Source: RUG11237 sp050874665 (lineage in GTDB: Bacteria > Bacillota > Clostridia > Lachnospirales > Lachnospiraceae). From it: a stretch of 64,000 bases of DNA. The DNA is taken from the NCBI GenBank assembly GCA_050874665.1, contig JBNMLC010000007.1, positions 62,001-126,000 of the forward strand, given 5' to 3'. A program made the position numbers and the translations under genes. The notes under the pieces were generated by a model that saw nothing but the letters and a program-made list of their open reading frames with translations, did not search any database and had not been told where the DNA came from. This document shows, in pieces, positions 44,777 to 53,465 of this stretch. Positions within the stretch are counted from its first letter, which is position 1, and each line of letters starts with the position of its first letter.

Positions 44777-45346
44777 TTATTTTTCGATTTTTGCCATCAT
44801 TAAGGATAAGCCTGTACATATACTTGCGAGTAAAATGCCTTCGTATACCGATTCCCAATTGCTTGCAAGACTTATTGCAAAGCATATCGTTTCCAAGCAC
44901 CATATTTGTTTCGCTCTTCTTCCATAAACTTCGATTTCCATCTGTTCTAACGGCTTATTTTCTGCTTCTACCGGAGCCCAAAGAAAAATTACAATTCCAA
45001 ATAACAACCATAATATCAATGCTAACACCATGTTTATAGTAATATACTTAATCGTCGAAAGTGAAATTATAATGATAAACATCGTAAGAATATAACATCT
45101 TCCTTGTGTACTGGCATGATATCCGCCCGCATAACTTCGCAGTAAACGAAACGCAGTGAAAAAGCCCAATACTCCCACTACCTCTCCAAACAAAAAGCCG
45201 ATGAAAAGTATTGATACCATATGAATGATATCTATAAACATTCGTTGAAATCCATAAATATAGATTTCTTCCTGACCGCTTTCAATAATATCCTGTTTTA
45301 CCAAATATGCCACTACAAGTTTTGCCAGTTCATTAAAGCTTACCAT
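44777..45346 (-). CDS. agrB: AgrB-type peptide processing protease (intact copy)
   Basis: A 189-residue membrane protease that cuts AgrD and forms the thiolactone peptide. The catalytic pair is His77 and Cys84 within RSYAGGYHASTQGRC, at the same numbers as in S. aureus AgrB. About five or six membrane segments follow, with a C-terminal region including APVEAENKPLEQMEIEVYGRRAKQ. It overlaps the agrD1 stop by seven bases, so translation is coupled. A second, damaged copy lies at 47410-47823. Confidence 0.9.
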   Translation of the reverse strand: MVSFNELAKLVVAYLVKQDIIESGQEEIYIYGFQRMFIDIIHMVSILFIGFLFGEVVGVLGFFTAFRLLRSYAGGYHASTQGRCYILTMFIIIISLSTIKYITINMVLALILWLLFGIVIFLWAPVEAENKPLEQMEIEVYGRRAKQIWCLETICFAISLASNWESVYEGILLASICTGLSLMMAKIEK

Positions 45347-45483
45347 TTTCTTAACTTTTTAACTTGCTCTAGCAGTTTAGGCTGACAAAAAAATGCATAG
45401 CATACAGAATTTGCCTCTCTTTCTGATATCACATAGGCTATGTCTGCCACTTTTTTCAAAAACTTATTTTTATCCTTTTTCAT
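45340..45483 (-). CDS. agrD: AgrD-type cyclic peptide precursor (copy 1)
   Basis: A 47-residue precursor that is easy to miss. It has a basic amphipathic N-terminal helix (KKDKNKFLKKVADIAYVIS), a core NSVCYAFF, then CQP and a charged C-terminal helix (LLEQVKKLRKW). By analogy with clostridial AgrD, the ring would be Cys28 to Phe32 (CYAFF), with cleavage before CQP. GGAGG lies upstream of the ATG. It overlaps agrB1 and has its own promoter, nearly identical to that of copy 2. Confidence 0.88.
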   Translation of the reverse strand: MKKDKNKFLKKVADIAYVISEREANSVCYAFFCQPKLLEQVKKLRKW

Positions 45484-45512
45484 CGTTGACCTCCTTTCTC
45501 TCTTTCGACTTC

Positions 45513-45575
45513 ACTATATTAACACACTTCATATTGACGTGCCGTAACTTGCCTTTTTTTACATATGTTTTTGTA
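45513..45575 (-). promoter_or_regulatory. Promoter of agrD1 with conserved upstream block
   Basis: TATAGT (45513-45518) follows a GTGTGTTAA context, and GCAAGTTACGG (45542-45552) lies 29 bases upstream. The same elements at identical spacing precede agrD2. The CAAGTT repeats resemble LytTR-type AgrA sites. Confidence 0.5.
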
Positions 45576-45691
45576 TAAATTTACACTCATTTTCTATAAT
45601 ATCGTCTCTTCTGCTCTGTAGGCTTTCGAAGTACAAATATTAATATCTTCAGCTTCATTTTTATTCATATCATATGATTTCACCCGGGATT

Positions 45692-46294
45692 TTAAATTGC
45701 ACGAAGCTTCTCCTTTTGCTCATCGCTAACCTCTTTCTTATTCAGGTAATTTTCTGCTTTTTCCTTCAGCAATTCTTCTATTTGTGCATAAATCCAGGCT
45801 GCCTTGTGTTCTCCATCATTTCCTAACGAATAAATTTTATTACTTATTATAATATACTTTCCGCAAATTCGAATATTATTGTCGTAATCTTTTAAGGAAA
45901 CATCATTTTTGCTGTTATTGATTAATTTTTCTGTTCTTGCTGTAGTAATCCAGATGCTTCCCTCTATTTGACGAAACTCCGTAGCTTTCTTGATATTCTG
46001 CACCAAAGTGCCTGGTGTCCTATGATACTTTAACTGGGATATCAGTTCTAAAACCTCTTTCTTAATCTCTGTTGCTTCCTGCTCCGGAATACTATACGAT
46101 TTTAATTCTATATCTCCCACAGCCTCATTGCTTTGTTCGTTATACTCAAAGCTTGGGGTTGTCATGGCAACTGCCATAAAACCCTGTTCGGAATCTGCTG
46201 GTATATGATATTGCATCGGTCGAAAAACACAATACAATATAAAAATTCCTGCTATTACTAATATGATAACTCCTACTCTCTGATATTTTTTCAT
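45692..46294 (-). CDS. Hypothetical exported or membrane-anchored protein between the agr copies
   Basis: A 200-residue protein. One N-terminal helix (about 6-25, VGVIILVIAGIFILYCVF) acts as an anchor or uncleaved signal. The remainder is a soluble, helix-rich outside domain containing two short strands (GSIWITTARTEKL and GKYIIISNKIYSL) and ending in a Lys/Glu-rich helix. I do not recognise it. The start is ATG at 46294, behind GAGGAG. It begins 23 bases after the secreted protein gene upstream, so the two are cotranscribed, probably from the agrD2 promoter. Confidence 0.65.
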   Translation of the reverse strand: MKKYQRVGVIILVIAGIFILYCVFRPMQYHIPADSEQGFMAVAMTTPSFEYNEQSNEAVGDIELKSYSIPEQEATEIKKEVLELISQLKYHRTPGTLVQNIKKATEFRQIEGSIWITTARTEKLINNSKNDVSLKDYDNNIRICGKYIIISNKIYSLGNDGEHKAAWIYAQIEELLKEKAENYLNKKEVSDEQKEKLRAI

Positions 46295-46316
46295 CTCGTT
46301 TCTCCTCTTTTTATAG

Positions 46317-47363
46317 CTAAAATCCATAATTTGGTTTGGGAATCCGCAATGTTAGTTTGTTGGATTTTAGCCCCACAATGTCAACTTTTTGTACATTGTA
46401 ATGTACCTTAATTGATTTCTTTCTAGAATAATCATAATAATTTTTACATGCAGTATTATTCCGATTGTTATACTTTGGCGAAGTAACTGTTAAATTATAT
46501 TTCGATTGTTGAATATCACCTTTAGCTATGTTGTTCCTCACTCTATATTCAAAAACAGGAATATTGGTAGCAACTGTAACATCTGAACGATTTCCAGCAT
46601 AGCACAATATTTGATGTCCTTCATCAGTATAACCTGATATTTTTACATAATCTAGTATATACTCTGCAACAACTAAATTATCATATGAAACCTCTATATT
46701 TTCAACTGTTGTACTTCCTTTTAAATTATCACAAAACTCTTTACATGATTGAAAAATAGAAATAACCGATGCAAGTTCACCTGCCCCTGTTGGTGTACAT
46801 CCCAAAACAGATGGCACAACAGACTTTAAAAATGTATTACTTGCTCTAATTTTTGATGCCTTTGCTCCAAATTTATATTTTGCTCCACCAAGATATAAAC
46901 TACTTCTACTTGATGTCGGAACTGCACGTAATTCTTGAATTTCATACAATTTTCCATTATAAGTCATTTTTCTTCTGGTGCTAGTCCATTTAACATATGA
47001 TTCCCGAGGAATGTTTACATTAATAGAAGTCCTCTTTAATATGACCGCTCCATCTTTTGTATTTTCTGTCATTTTTGTTTCGACTTCCGCCGAAGTCAAT
47101 TCGACTGCACCTAACTTTTCTATTTTTTTGTCAATTGAAGCAATTGCTTTCCTATTTTTTTCATAATTTGCACATAACTTCAGTCTTTTTGCATATAATT
47201 CATCGATTTCTTGTTGTTCCTTTTTAGATACTAACTCTGCCGCTCCAAAAGTTCCTTCTCTGAGCATATGTATTGTTTCACTATTTTTTGCTAATGCAAT
47301 ATTACTAGAATTAACCATCACTATGATTCCTAATAATACTAATATACCTCTTTTTACTCTCAT
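46317..47363 (-). CDS. Hypothetical secreted protein between the agr copies
   Basis: A 348-residue protein with a classical signal peptide (MRVKRGILVLLGIIVMVNSSNIALA, cut before KNSE). A coiled-coil segment (about 45-85), a beta-rich middle (about 105-175), a Gly/Ser-rich hydrophobic stretch (VVPSVLGCTPTGAGELASVISIF) and a beta-rich end (290-348) follow. The hydrophobic central segment suggests membrane interaction, as in secreted toxins or bacteriocin-like proteins, but no family is recognised. It lies 46 bases after the damaged agrB2. Confidence 0.65.
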   Translation of the reverse strand: MRVKRGILVLLGIIVMVNSSNIALAKNSETIHMLREGTFGAAELVSKKEQQEIDELYAKRLKLCANYEKNRKAIASIDKKIEKLGAVELTSAEVETKMTENTKDGAVILKRTSINVNIPRESYVKWTSTRRKMTYNGKLYEIQELRAVPTSSRSSLYLGGAKYKFGAKASKIRASNTFLKSVVPSVLGCTPTGAGELASVISIFQSCKEFCDNLKGSTTVENIEVSYDNLVVAEYILDYVKISGYTDEGHQILCYAGNRSDVTVATNIPVFEYRVRNNIAKGDIQQSKYNLTVTSPKYNNRNNTACKNYYDYSRKKSIKVHYNVQKVDIVGLKSNKLTLRIPKPNYGF

Positions 47364-47409
47364 TTTCTCTCTCCCTGTTTCCCTAAAGTAACATTTTTCC
47401 TGTAATGAT

Positions 47410-47823
47410 TCATTTTTCAGCCAATTTTTTCACTCTTTCTGCCTCTACCGGTGCCTATAGAAAAATTGCCATGCCGGAAAGTATCCACAATGTCAGCGCC
47501 ACACTTATGCTTATTGTAAAACACTTCATTGTCGAAAGTGCAATTATAATTATACATATTGTAAGTGCATAGCATCCCCATTGTGTACTGGAATGGTAAC
47601 CTCCGGCATAGCTCCGTAGCGAACGAAAAGCTACGAAAAAGCAAAATGCTCCTACTGGTTCTCCAACCAAAATACCTATTAAGCATATGGACATTATATT
47701 AATCCCATCAATACATATTCGTTGAAATCCATATATGCAGACTTCTTCCTGTCCACTTTCTATAATACCTTGCTTTAATAAGTATGCTCCCATACGTTCT
47801 GTCATTTTGTTAAGCATCAGCAT
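47410..47823 (-). pseudogene. agrB: agrB copy 2, interrupted by an amber codon and shortened
   Basis: The frame opens at ATG 47823 and is clearly an AgrB, keeping RSYAGGYHSSTQWGC with His77 and Cys84. At codon 123, where copy 1 has TGG (Trp), this copy has TAG (47455-47457). In-frame sequence beyond it (APVEAER...) still matches copy 1 for several codons but ends at 47410. The read-through product would be 137 residues against 189 in copy 1, so a C-terminal stretch of about 50 codons is also gone. A 122-residue truncated product is possible. Confidence 0.8.
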
Positions 47824-47960
47824 TTTCTTAAATTTTTCACTTGTTCCGGCAATTCTGGCTGAAAGAAAAATGCATAGCATACAGAGTTTGCTTCTTTCTT
47901 TGCCGTTGCGCATGCAATTCCTGCCACTCGTTTCAAAAGTGTTTTTCTCTCCTTTTTCAT
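47817..47960 (-). CDS. agrD: AgrD-type cyclic peptide precursor (copy 2)
   Basis: A 47-residue paralogue of agrD1, overlapping agrB2 by seven bases. It has a basic N-terminal helix (KKERKTLLKRVAGIACATAKK), the same core ANSVCYAFF, then FQPELPEQV, which is closer to the usual 'xQPxxPE' cleavage context than copy 1. The predicted ring, CYAFF, is identical to that of copy 1. GGAGG precedes the ATG. It lies directly downstream of agrC. Confidence 0.88.
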   Translation of the reverse strand: MKKERKTLLKRVAGIACATAKKEANSVCYAFFFQPELPEQVKNLRKC

Positions 47961-47992
47961 TGGTTACCTCCTCTCTTCTCACTTTCGACGCC

Positions 47993-48055
47993 ATTATATT
48001 AACACACTTTTTACTGCTATGCCGAAACTTGTCATTTTTAACATATGAAATTGTA
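47993..48055 (-). promoter_or_regulatory. Promoter of agrD2 with LytTR-like direct repeats
   Basis: TATAAT (47993-47998) follows GTGTTAA. ACAAGTTTC (within 48022-48032) and ACAATTTC (48047-48055) form an imperfect direct repeat with a 22-base period, as expected for an AgrA/LytTR site. The arrangement is shared with agrD1. Confidence 0.55.
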
Positions 48056-48082
48056 AAAATTTACAGTAAGGAATTGAAATAT

Positions 48083-49372
48083 CTATTGTCTATTTTCGGA
48101 ATATAAAAGAACCATAACAGAAAATATATTCTCTTTGTATACAATATTCAAATCTCCATGATATTTATCCACGATATTTCCCACACTTTGTAAACCTATT
48201 CCATGCAATTCGTGATTTTCTTTTCTAGTCTGTAATTTTTCTTTCTTCACTATCACATGATTATCAAAACTATTTTCTATTTTCACAATCAAACATTCTC
48301 TATCATACTTGATTTTCAAATAAATATACTTATTTGTTTCCAGTTTTTTGGTTGCTTCAATGGCATTGTCCAATAAATTTCCTAGCACAACAACCAAATC
48401 GTCATCTTCTACTGGTATTTTGCCCGGCAAAGAAACTTCTGCTGTTATACTGTCTCCTTGCTTTTCTGCCAAACTTAATTTATAATTTACCACGCTGTCA
48501 ATCACAATATTTCCTGACTGGCTGTAATTTTTTATCTTTTCTATTTTATCCGTAAGTTCTTGAAGATAATTTACCGCCCGCTTTATTTCGTTTTTATCTA
48601 ATAATTCATATAACGCCAGCATTTTGTTTTTAATATCATGTCTGAACGCTCTTAAGTCTTCGTCATTACTCTGCAATAACTCTGCCTGATTGTGATAGTA
48701 ATCTTTCTCCTTCTCAATCATTTGATTTTTTGTTCGTTCCTCCGCAATGGCTGATAATGAGGTATACAAATAAACCATTAGCAATAAGATAAAAGTAACT
48801 ACCAACATAGATGCTATTCTAATACCACTATTGATTCCATCCTGTTGAAAAATCAAAAACTCTAAAATGATAATTAATGCCATTTCTGCTACAACAGCAA
48901 CCACAAAAGTGTAGGGAATATTATCTTTTTTCTGAGTGTTCTTTAGTTTTCTCTCAAGGAACAAAACAATTATCCAAATAATCCACTGTATCACAATAGT
49001 TATATATACATCAAAATGTCTTTTTTCCATGATAGGAACGCTATCTCTAGTTACAATAAACATCACAATGGTTTCTGCCAAAAAACCAGCTAAGTATCCC
49101 AGTACTGCAACAACTATTCTTTTCCTAACACTCCCCTCATAACACCACACAATCATTCCATAACAAAGAAGTGCAATAAACACATTCAACACAGGATAAG
49201 GAATCCACACAAGCACAAACGCCGATATCACATACTGTAATGCATATACCACAATCGCCGTCTTCTTCCCAACAGCCCTCTTCTCAAAAAACACGTGCAT
49301 GAACCGATATATAATATAAGTGGCCAACCCATTTGACAATAGCAGCACCACTTGATTCAACATTTCTTCCAT
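48083..49372 (-). CDS. agrC: AgrC-type sensor histidine kinase (GHKL)
   Basis: A 429-residue membrane receptor. About six helices span residues 1-205, then a dimerisation helix holds the phosphoacceptor His245 in LRAFRHDIKNKM, and a GHKL ATPase domain follows (NLLDNAIEATKKLE, HGIGLQSVGNIVDKYHG). This family reads the cyclic AgrD peptide. The ATG overlaps the agrA stop as TAATG. It lies just upstream of agrD2, so receptor and signal are adjacent. Confidence 0.9.
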   Translation of the reverse strand: MEEMLNQVVLLLSNGLATYIIYRFMHVFFEKRAVGKKTAIVVYALQYVISAFVLVWIPYPVLNVFIALLCYGMIVWCYEGSVRKRIVVAVLGYLAGFLAETIVMFIVTRDSVPIMEKRHFDVYITIVIQWIIWIIVLFLERKLKNTQKKDNIPYTFVVAVVAEMALIIILEFLIFQQDGINSGIRIASMLVVTFILLLMVYLYTSLSAIAEERTKNQMIEKEKDYYHNQAELLQSNDEDLRAFRHDIKNKMLALYELLDKNEIKRAVNYLQELTDKIEKIKNYSQSGNIVIDSVVNYKLSLAEKQGDSITAEVSLPGKIPVEDDDLVVVLGNLLDNAIEATKKLETNKYIYLKIKYDRECLIVKIENSFDNHVIVKKEKLQTRKENHELHGIGLQSVGNIVDKYHGDLNIVYKENIFSVMVLLYSENRQ

Positions 49373-50097
49373 TACATTTCACCTTCCATCAGTTCTAAAT
49401 ACATAGCTCTAATATTTTTCCTTCTGGACTGACTGATGGGTAATTCCACACCATTGACTAACTTCACAAATTCATATTGGAATTTGCTGATATATTGATA
49501 ATTTACTATCAATGATTTATGTATAAATAAGAATTTATTTTTCTTTACTTCTGCATACACGTCCTCCATAATGCCATAAAATTCATCTTCGTCTTCTTCA
49601 TTTAAGGTATAAAAATGAATTTTCCGTCCAAACCGTTCAAAATACAAAACCTCTCCCAAAGGAACTTTAAAAAACTGAAATCCTTTTTTATAGGTAAACA
49701 GCTGCATACTATTTTCCGCCAGAACCAGGTATTTATCTATTACCTTTTTTATCTTTTCCCGTTCCAACGGCTTTACCAGAAAATTAATGGGGCGAAAATC
49801 AAAAAGTCGTAAAGCATACTCTGCTTTCATGGAAATATAAGCAATTTGTACCTGCTCATCGTGCAGGGTTTCCCGTATATAGCTTCCTATGGCTATTCCA
49901 TCCCTATCCGGAAGTTCAATATCCAGAAAGATTAAATTATATTTCACATGCTCCATAGCTTCACACAGTTCCCTGCCTGTCTGAAACACACAAATTTCAT
50001 ATTGTGCAGAAACCTCCCAAAACATTTCTTCCAATATTTCTTCTATTTGCCTGCATACTACTATTTCATCATCACAAATTGCTATTTTTATCTGCAT
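49372..50097 (-). CDS. agrA: AgrA-type response regulator (LytTR)
   Basis: A 241-residue regulator. The receiver domain has CDDE near residue 8 and the phosphoacceptor Asp59 in LIFLDIELPD. The C-terminal LytTR DNA-binding domain (about 140-238) contains LFIHKSLIVNYQYI and LPISQSRRKNI. It should bind the direct repeats before agrD1 and agrD2. The start lies inside the end of the diguanylate cyclase gene (26-base overlap), with AAAAGGA upstream. Confidence 0.9.
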   Translation of the reverse strand: MQIKIAICDDEIVVCRQIEEILEEMFWEVSAQYEICVFQTGRELCEAMEHVKYNLIFLDIELPDRDGIAIGSYIRETLHDEQVQIAYISMKAEYALRLFDFRPINFLVKPLEREKIKKVIDKYLVLAENSMQLFTYKKGFQFFKVPLGEVLYFERFGRKIHFYTLNEEDEDEFYGIMEDVYAEVKKNKFLFIHKSLIVNYQYISKFQYEFVKLVNGVELPISQSRRKNIRAMYLELMEGEM

Positions 50098-51745
50098 ATT
50101 TTATCCTTTTCATTTCCTGCTTTTTCTCATACATCTTCTGATCCGCACTCTTCATCACCTCAAACAGCTTATCACCATTTTCCGGCTTATAATCCATGGC
50201 TCCATAGGCAATGCTCAGTCCATGAATAAAGTCATGCTCATACGCTTTCAATTCCTGATTAATCCGGGCACATTCCTCCTCCATCTTTCTTGCAGTAAGA
50301 TTGGAGGCAATCACACAGAACTCATCGCCGCCTAATCGGTAACAAAAATTTCCCTGTTCTCCGAAATACAAGAGTTTATCCGCAACCGTTTTAATTGCCT
50401 CGTCACCCTTTTGGTGCCCCATATTGTCATTAATCTGTTTCAACCCATTCATATCCGCATATAAGATTGCCACTGTATCACTATCTTGTTCCATTGCTTC
50501 CGTATCCCGGTCAAAAGCACGACGATTTTTCATACCCGTCATATCATCTGTATATGCCATTCTCTGGTAAGTGAGCTTTTCAATATTTTCCGCATACATA
50601 GAAATTGCCTGTTTCACTGCACATACTCCTGCAACAGTGATAATAATCAACAATTCAATTCTTGAGAAAAATCCATTTCCGAATTTATCCCAAATATAAA
50701 ACTCCAATAAATCTAATAAAAGACTTAAAAAAGTTGTAAGATACATGATGATTGACAATATTAAATTTTTACTATCACCCTTCTTTTTATAAATATCAAT
50801 TACAAAATCCATACCAAACACAAATATATTGGCTGCATCTAATATATGAACTACAACCAGCATTTCGAAAAAGTCTGCAATTCCCAAAATCTGTATTATA
50901 ATTTGCGATATAGGAACCAGAAAATCTATGGTCAACAATATCCTATAGTGTTTTTCATTATTAATAACTCCCATTTGGTTCAGACAAACTGCAATACTAG
51001 AAATCACCATAGAAAATGATATAAAATTTATCATTTGTATCACATACGCATTATCAAAAAAGAACTGCCACCCTCTGGTTTCTGTAAAACTCCAGAGTGC
51101 AAGAAGAAAATAGCACACTGCGGCATTCAAAAATATCATAGGAGCAAAATTCTTCCTAAAGCAAAAATGAATCAAAATCAGAAAAAATGCTACTATAATA
51201 GGTATAATGGTGATTAAAATCAGAGGGGCACTGTCTTTAAATATATACAGTAATATATCCGCTCTATTCCCCATTACCATTGTTCTGATTTTTCCTGAAT
51301 ACATTGCGTAGGGACTCATAACGTATACTGTCAGCCTTGTTCCCGCTTTTAGATGATGTAACGGGATAATATTCCAGATACTCCCGGGAGTTTTACCAAA
51401 TGGAATTTCTTCCTTATTACCAAAGGTATAAATCAGCTCATCATCCGCATAGACACGCACATAAGAATGATCTGTCCTAAAGCATAAACTTTCTTCGCCG
51501 GTATCTTCCTTTAAATACCTGTATATTCCCACATACTCATTCTTCCGTCCGTTTGATTTTGTAGGAAGCATTACTTCTTGTTCGCTGCCCTCTACAAACC
51601 AGCCGTCTTTCCACTCCTGTACCTTATAGTCATGGTAATATCCACTTCCTGTATTAACATTTCCACCAAGCATATAACACGCAAGTATAAATATAATAAT
51701 TAAATATAAATAAAATATCTTATGATATTTTTCCATACCTTTCAT
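50072..51745 (-). CDS. Membrane diguanylate cyclase overlapping agrA
   Basis: A 557-residue protein: TM1 (about 10-28), an outside sensory domain (about 30-165), about seven membrane helices (170-385), then a GGDEF domain with RLGGDEF at 470-476. The layout resembles 7TM-DISM sensors. ExxN replaces the RxxD inhibitory site, so product feedback is unlikely. It should make c-di-GMP. Its 3' end overlaps agrA, making a single dgc-agrA-agrC unit. AGGAG lies before the ATG. The sensory input is unknown. Confidence 0.87.
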   Translation of the reverse strand: MKGMEKYHKIFYLYLIIIFILACYMLGGNVNTGSGYYHDYKVQEWKDGWFVEGSEQEVMLPTKSNGRKNEYVGIYRYLKEDTGEESLCFRTDHSYVRVYADDELIYTFGNKEEIPFGKTPGSIWNIIPLHHLKAGTRLTVYVMSPYAMYSGKIRTMVMGNRADILLYIFKDSAPLILITIIPIIVAFFLILIHFCFRKNFAPMIFLNAAVCYFLLALWSFTETRGWQFFFDNAYVIQMINFISFSMVISSIAVCLNQMGVINNEKHYRILLTIDFLVPISQIIIQILGIADFFEMLVVVHILDAANIFVFGMDFVIDIYKKKGDSKNLILSIIMYLTTFLSLLLDLLEFYIWDKFGNGFFSRIELLIIITVAGVCAVKQAISMYAENIEKLTYQRMAYTDDMTGMKNRRAFDRDTEAMEQDSDTVAILYADMNGLKQINDNMGHQKGDEAIKTVADKLLYFGEQGNFCYRLGGDEFCVIASNLTARKMEEECARINQELKAYEHDFIHGLSIAYGAMDYKPENGDKLFEVMKSADQKMYEKKQEMKRIKYADKNSNL

Positions 51746-51797
51746 ATTTCCACTCCTATGTCTTTTTTCCCAGTTACCCTAACTACTATTTATGTAT

Positions 51798-51826
51798 ATT
51801 TTACCTTTTTCAAGAGCGAATTGCAA
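51798..51826 (-). promoter_or_regulatory. Promoter of the diguanylate cyclase-agrA-agrC unit
   Basis: TTGCAA (51821-51826) and TAAAAT (51798-51803) are 17 bases apart on the minus strand, about 45 bases from the predicted start site to the ATG. Confidence 0.6.
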
Positions 51827-51864
51827 TTACTTTCCACAATTCCTCTTTTAAATTATTATCCCCA

Positions 51865-51914
51865 AAAACAAAAAAAGCTTCCAAAGCCTGATATATTCAC
51901 AGCTTTGGAAGCTT
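51865..51914 (-). terminator. Terminator of the gltBD operon
   Basis: A perfect 13-bp stem (AAGCTTCCAAAGC with GCTTTGGAAGCTT) is followed by a T7 run on the minus strand, 44 bases after gltD. Confidence 0.9.
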
Positions 51915-51957
51915 CTACATTTATATTTTTCACGAACACACTAAAAACAACTTACGT

Positions 51958-53451
51958 CTACTGCACGGAAAGATTTGTATAGCCCATCAGGCTTAAATCA
52001 ACTGCCTGTGCCACCTCTCTACCTTCACGAATTGCCCAGACTACCAAGGACTGACCTCTATGCATATCTCCTGCGACAAAAACATTTTCTACATTTGTAT
52101 TATATTTTCCTGCTTCTGTCGCTACGTTTGTTCTTTCATTTAATTTAACATCAAAGGCATCTGCCACATACTTCTGGCTTCCTAAGAATCCGGCTGCAAT
52201 CAGAACAATATCTGCATCTAATGTAGTTTCACTGCCGGCAACCTCACTCATTATTGTTCTTCCTGTTTTTTCATCTTTCTTAGGTTCTAACTTTACAGTT
52301 ACTACCTTCGCTAAGTTCCCGTTTTTATCCTTCACAAACTCTTTTACCGTCGTCTGATAAATTCTCGGGTCATGGCCGAACACTGCAATAGCCTCTTCCT
52401 GACCATAATCCGTCTTACAGACTCTTGGCCATACCGGCCACGGATTATTCTCAGCTCTTTCGTCCGGGAGCTTTGGCATCATTTCAATCTGCGTCACCGA
52501 TACAGCCCCATGACGAATAGCCGTACCGACACAATCATTACCCGTGTCGCCGCCACCGATAATTATTACTTTTTTTCCTTTCGCAGAAATATATTTTCCA
52601 TCTTTTAGCTCTGAATCTAAAAGACTTTTCGTAGTTGCCGCCAGAAAATCTACTGCAAAATAAATTCCCTTTGCATCTCTTCCCGGAACATTAATATCCC
52701 TTGGATTCGAAGAGCCACATGCTAAAATAACCTTATCATACTCTTTTAGAATCTTTCCTGCTTTTACATCCTTTCCCACATTAGCATTGGTTATAAATTC
52801 AACACCTTCTGCTTTCATTACCTCCACTTTACGGTCAATAATGTGCTTCTCTAATTTCATATTCGGGATTCCGTACATCAGGAGTCCTCCGATGCGATCT
52901 GCCCTTTCAAATACAGTAACAGAATGTCCTCGCTTATTTAACTGATCCGCAGCCGCAAGTCCGGAAGGACCGGAACCTACGATTGCCACTCTTTTTCCTG
53001 TACGAACCTTTGGTGGCTTTGGATTAGCATACCCCTGTGCATAGGCATTTTCAATAATTCCATGCTCATTTTCCTTTACGGAAACCGCATCTCCATTGAA
53101 GCCACACGTACAGGCAGCTTCACAAAGTGCAGGACACACCCTTGATGTAAATTCCGGGAAATTATTTGTTTTCTTTAAGCGATTATATGCTTCCTTCCAG
53201 TTTCCTACATATACTAAATCATTCCATTCCGGAACAAGATTATGCAACGGACACCCTGATGCCATACCATCTAAAGTCATACCTGACTGACAGAATGGTA
53301 CTCCACATGCCATACAACGTGCACCCTGCTTTTGCTGCTGCTCCTTTGATAGGGGGGTATGAAATTCATTGAAGTTCTTAATTCTGTCCTTTGGTTCTAC
53401 TGCTTTGCTTGTTTCTCTCTCGTATTCCAAAAATCCTGTTGGTTTTCCCAT
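51958..53451 (-). CDS. gltD: Glutamate synthase small subunit
   Basis: A 497-residue FAD/Fe-S subunit that passes electrons from NADPH to GltB. N-terminal cysteines (CMACGVPFC and CPALCEAACTC) bind two [4Fe-4S] clusters. The FAD loop VGSGPSGLAAA and the NAD(P) loop IIGGGDTGNDC are intact. FVAGDMHRGQSLVVWAI near the end is the FAD-contact segment. It follows gltB by 14 bases. Confidence 0.97.
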   Translation of the reverse strand: MGKPTGFLEYERETSKAVEPKDRIKNFNEFHTPLSKEQQQKQGARCMACGVPFCQSGMTLDGMASGCPLHNLVPEWNDLVYVGNWKEAYNRLKKTNNFPEFTSRVCPALCEAACTCGFNGDAVSVKENEHGIIENAYAQGYANPKPPKVRTGKRVAIVGSGPSGLAAADQLNKRGHSVTVFERADRIGGLLMYGIPNMKLEKHIIDRKVEVMKAEGVEFITNANVGKDVKAGKILKEYDKVILACGSSNPRDINVPGRDAKGIYFAVDFLAATTKSLLDSELKDGKYISAKGKKVIIIGGGDTGNDCVGTAIRHGAVSVTQIEMMPKLPDERAENNPWPVWPRVCKTDYGQEEAIAVFGHDPRIYQTTVKEFVKDKNGNLAKVVTVKLEPKKDEKTGRTIMSEVAGSETTLDADIVLIAAGFLGSQKYVADAFDVKLNERTNVATEAGKYNTNVENVFVAGDMHRGQSLVVWAIREGREVAQAVDLSLMGYTNLSVQ

Positions 53452-53465
53452 GTTTCGTTCCCTCC

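Noticed and set aside
47455..47457. Amber codon in agrB2 read as a sense codon (stop-codon recoding)
   Set aside because: Other genes in the window do not use in-frame TAG, and the frame is also shortened beyond it, so decay is simpler.
47417..47686. 89-residue minus-strand reading frame over agrB2
   Set aside because: It is another frame of agrB2, without AgrB motifs. It only extends past the amber codon because it is out of frame.
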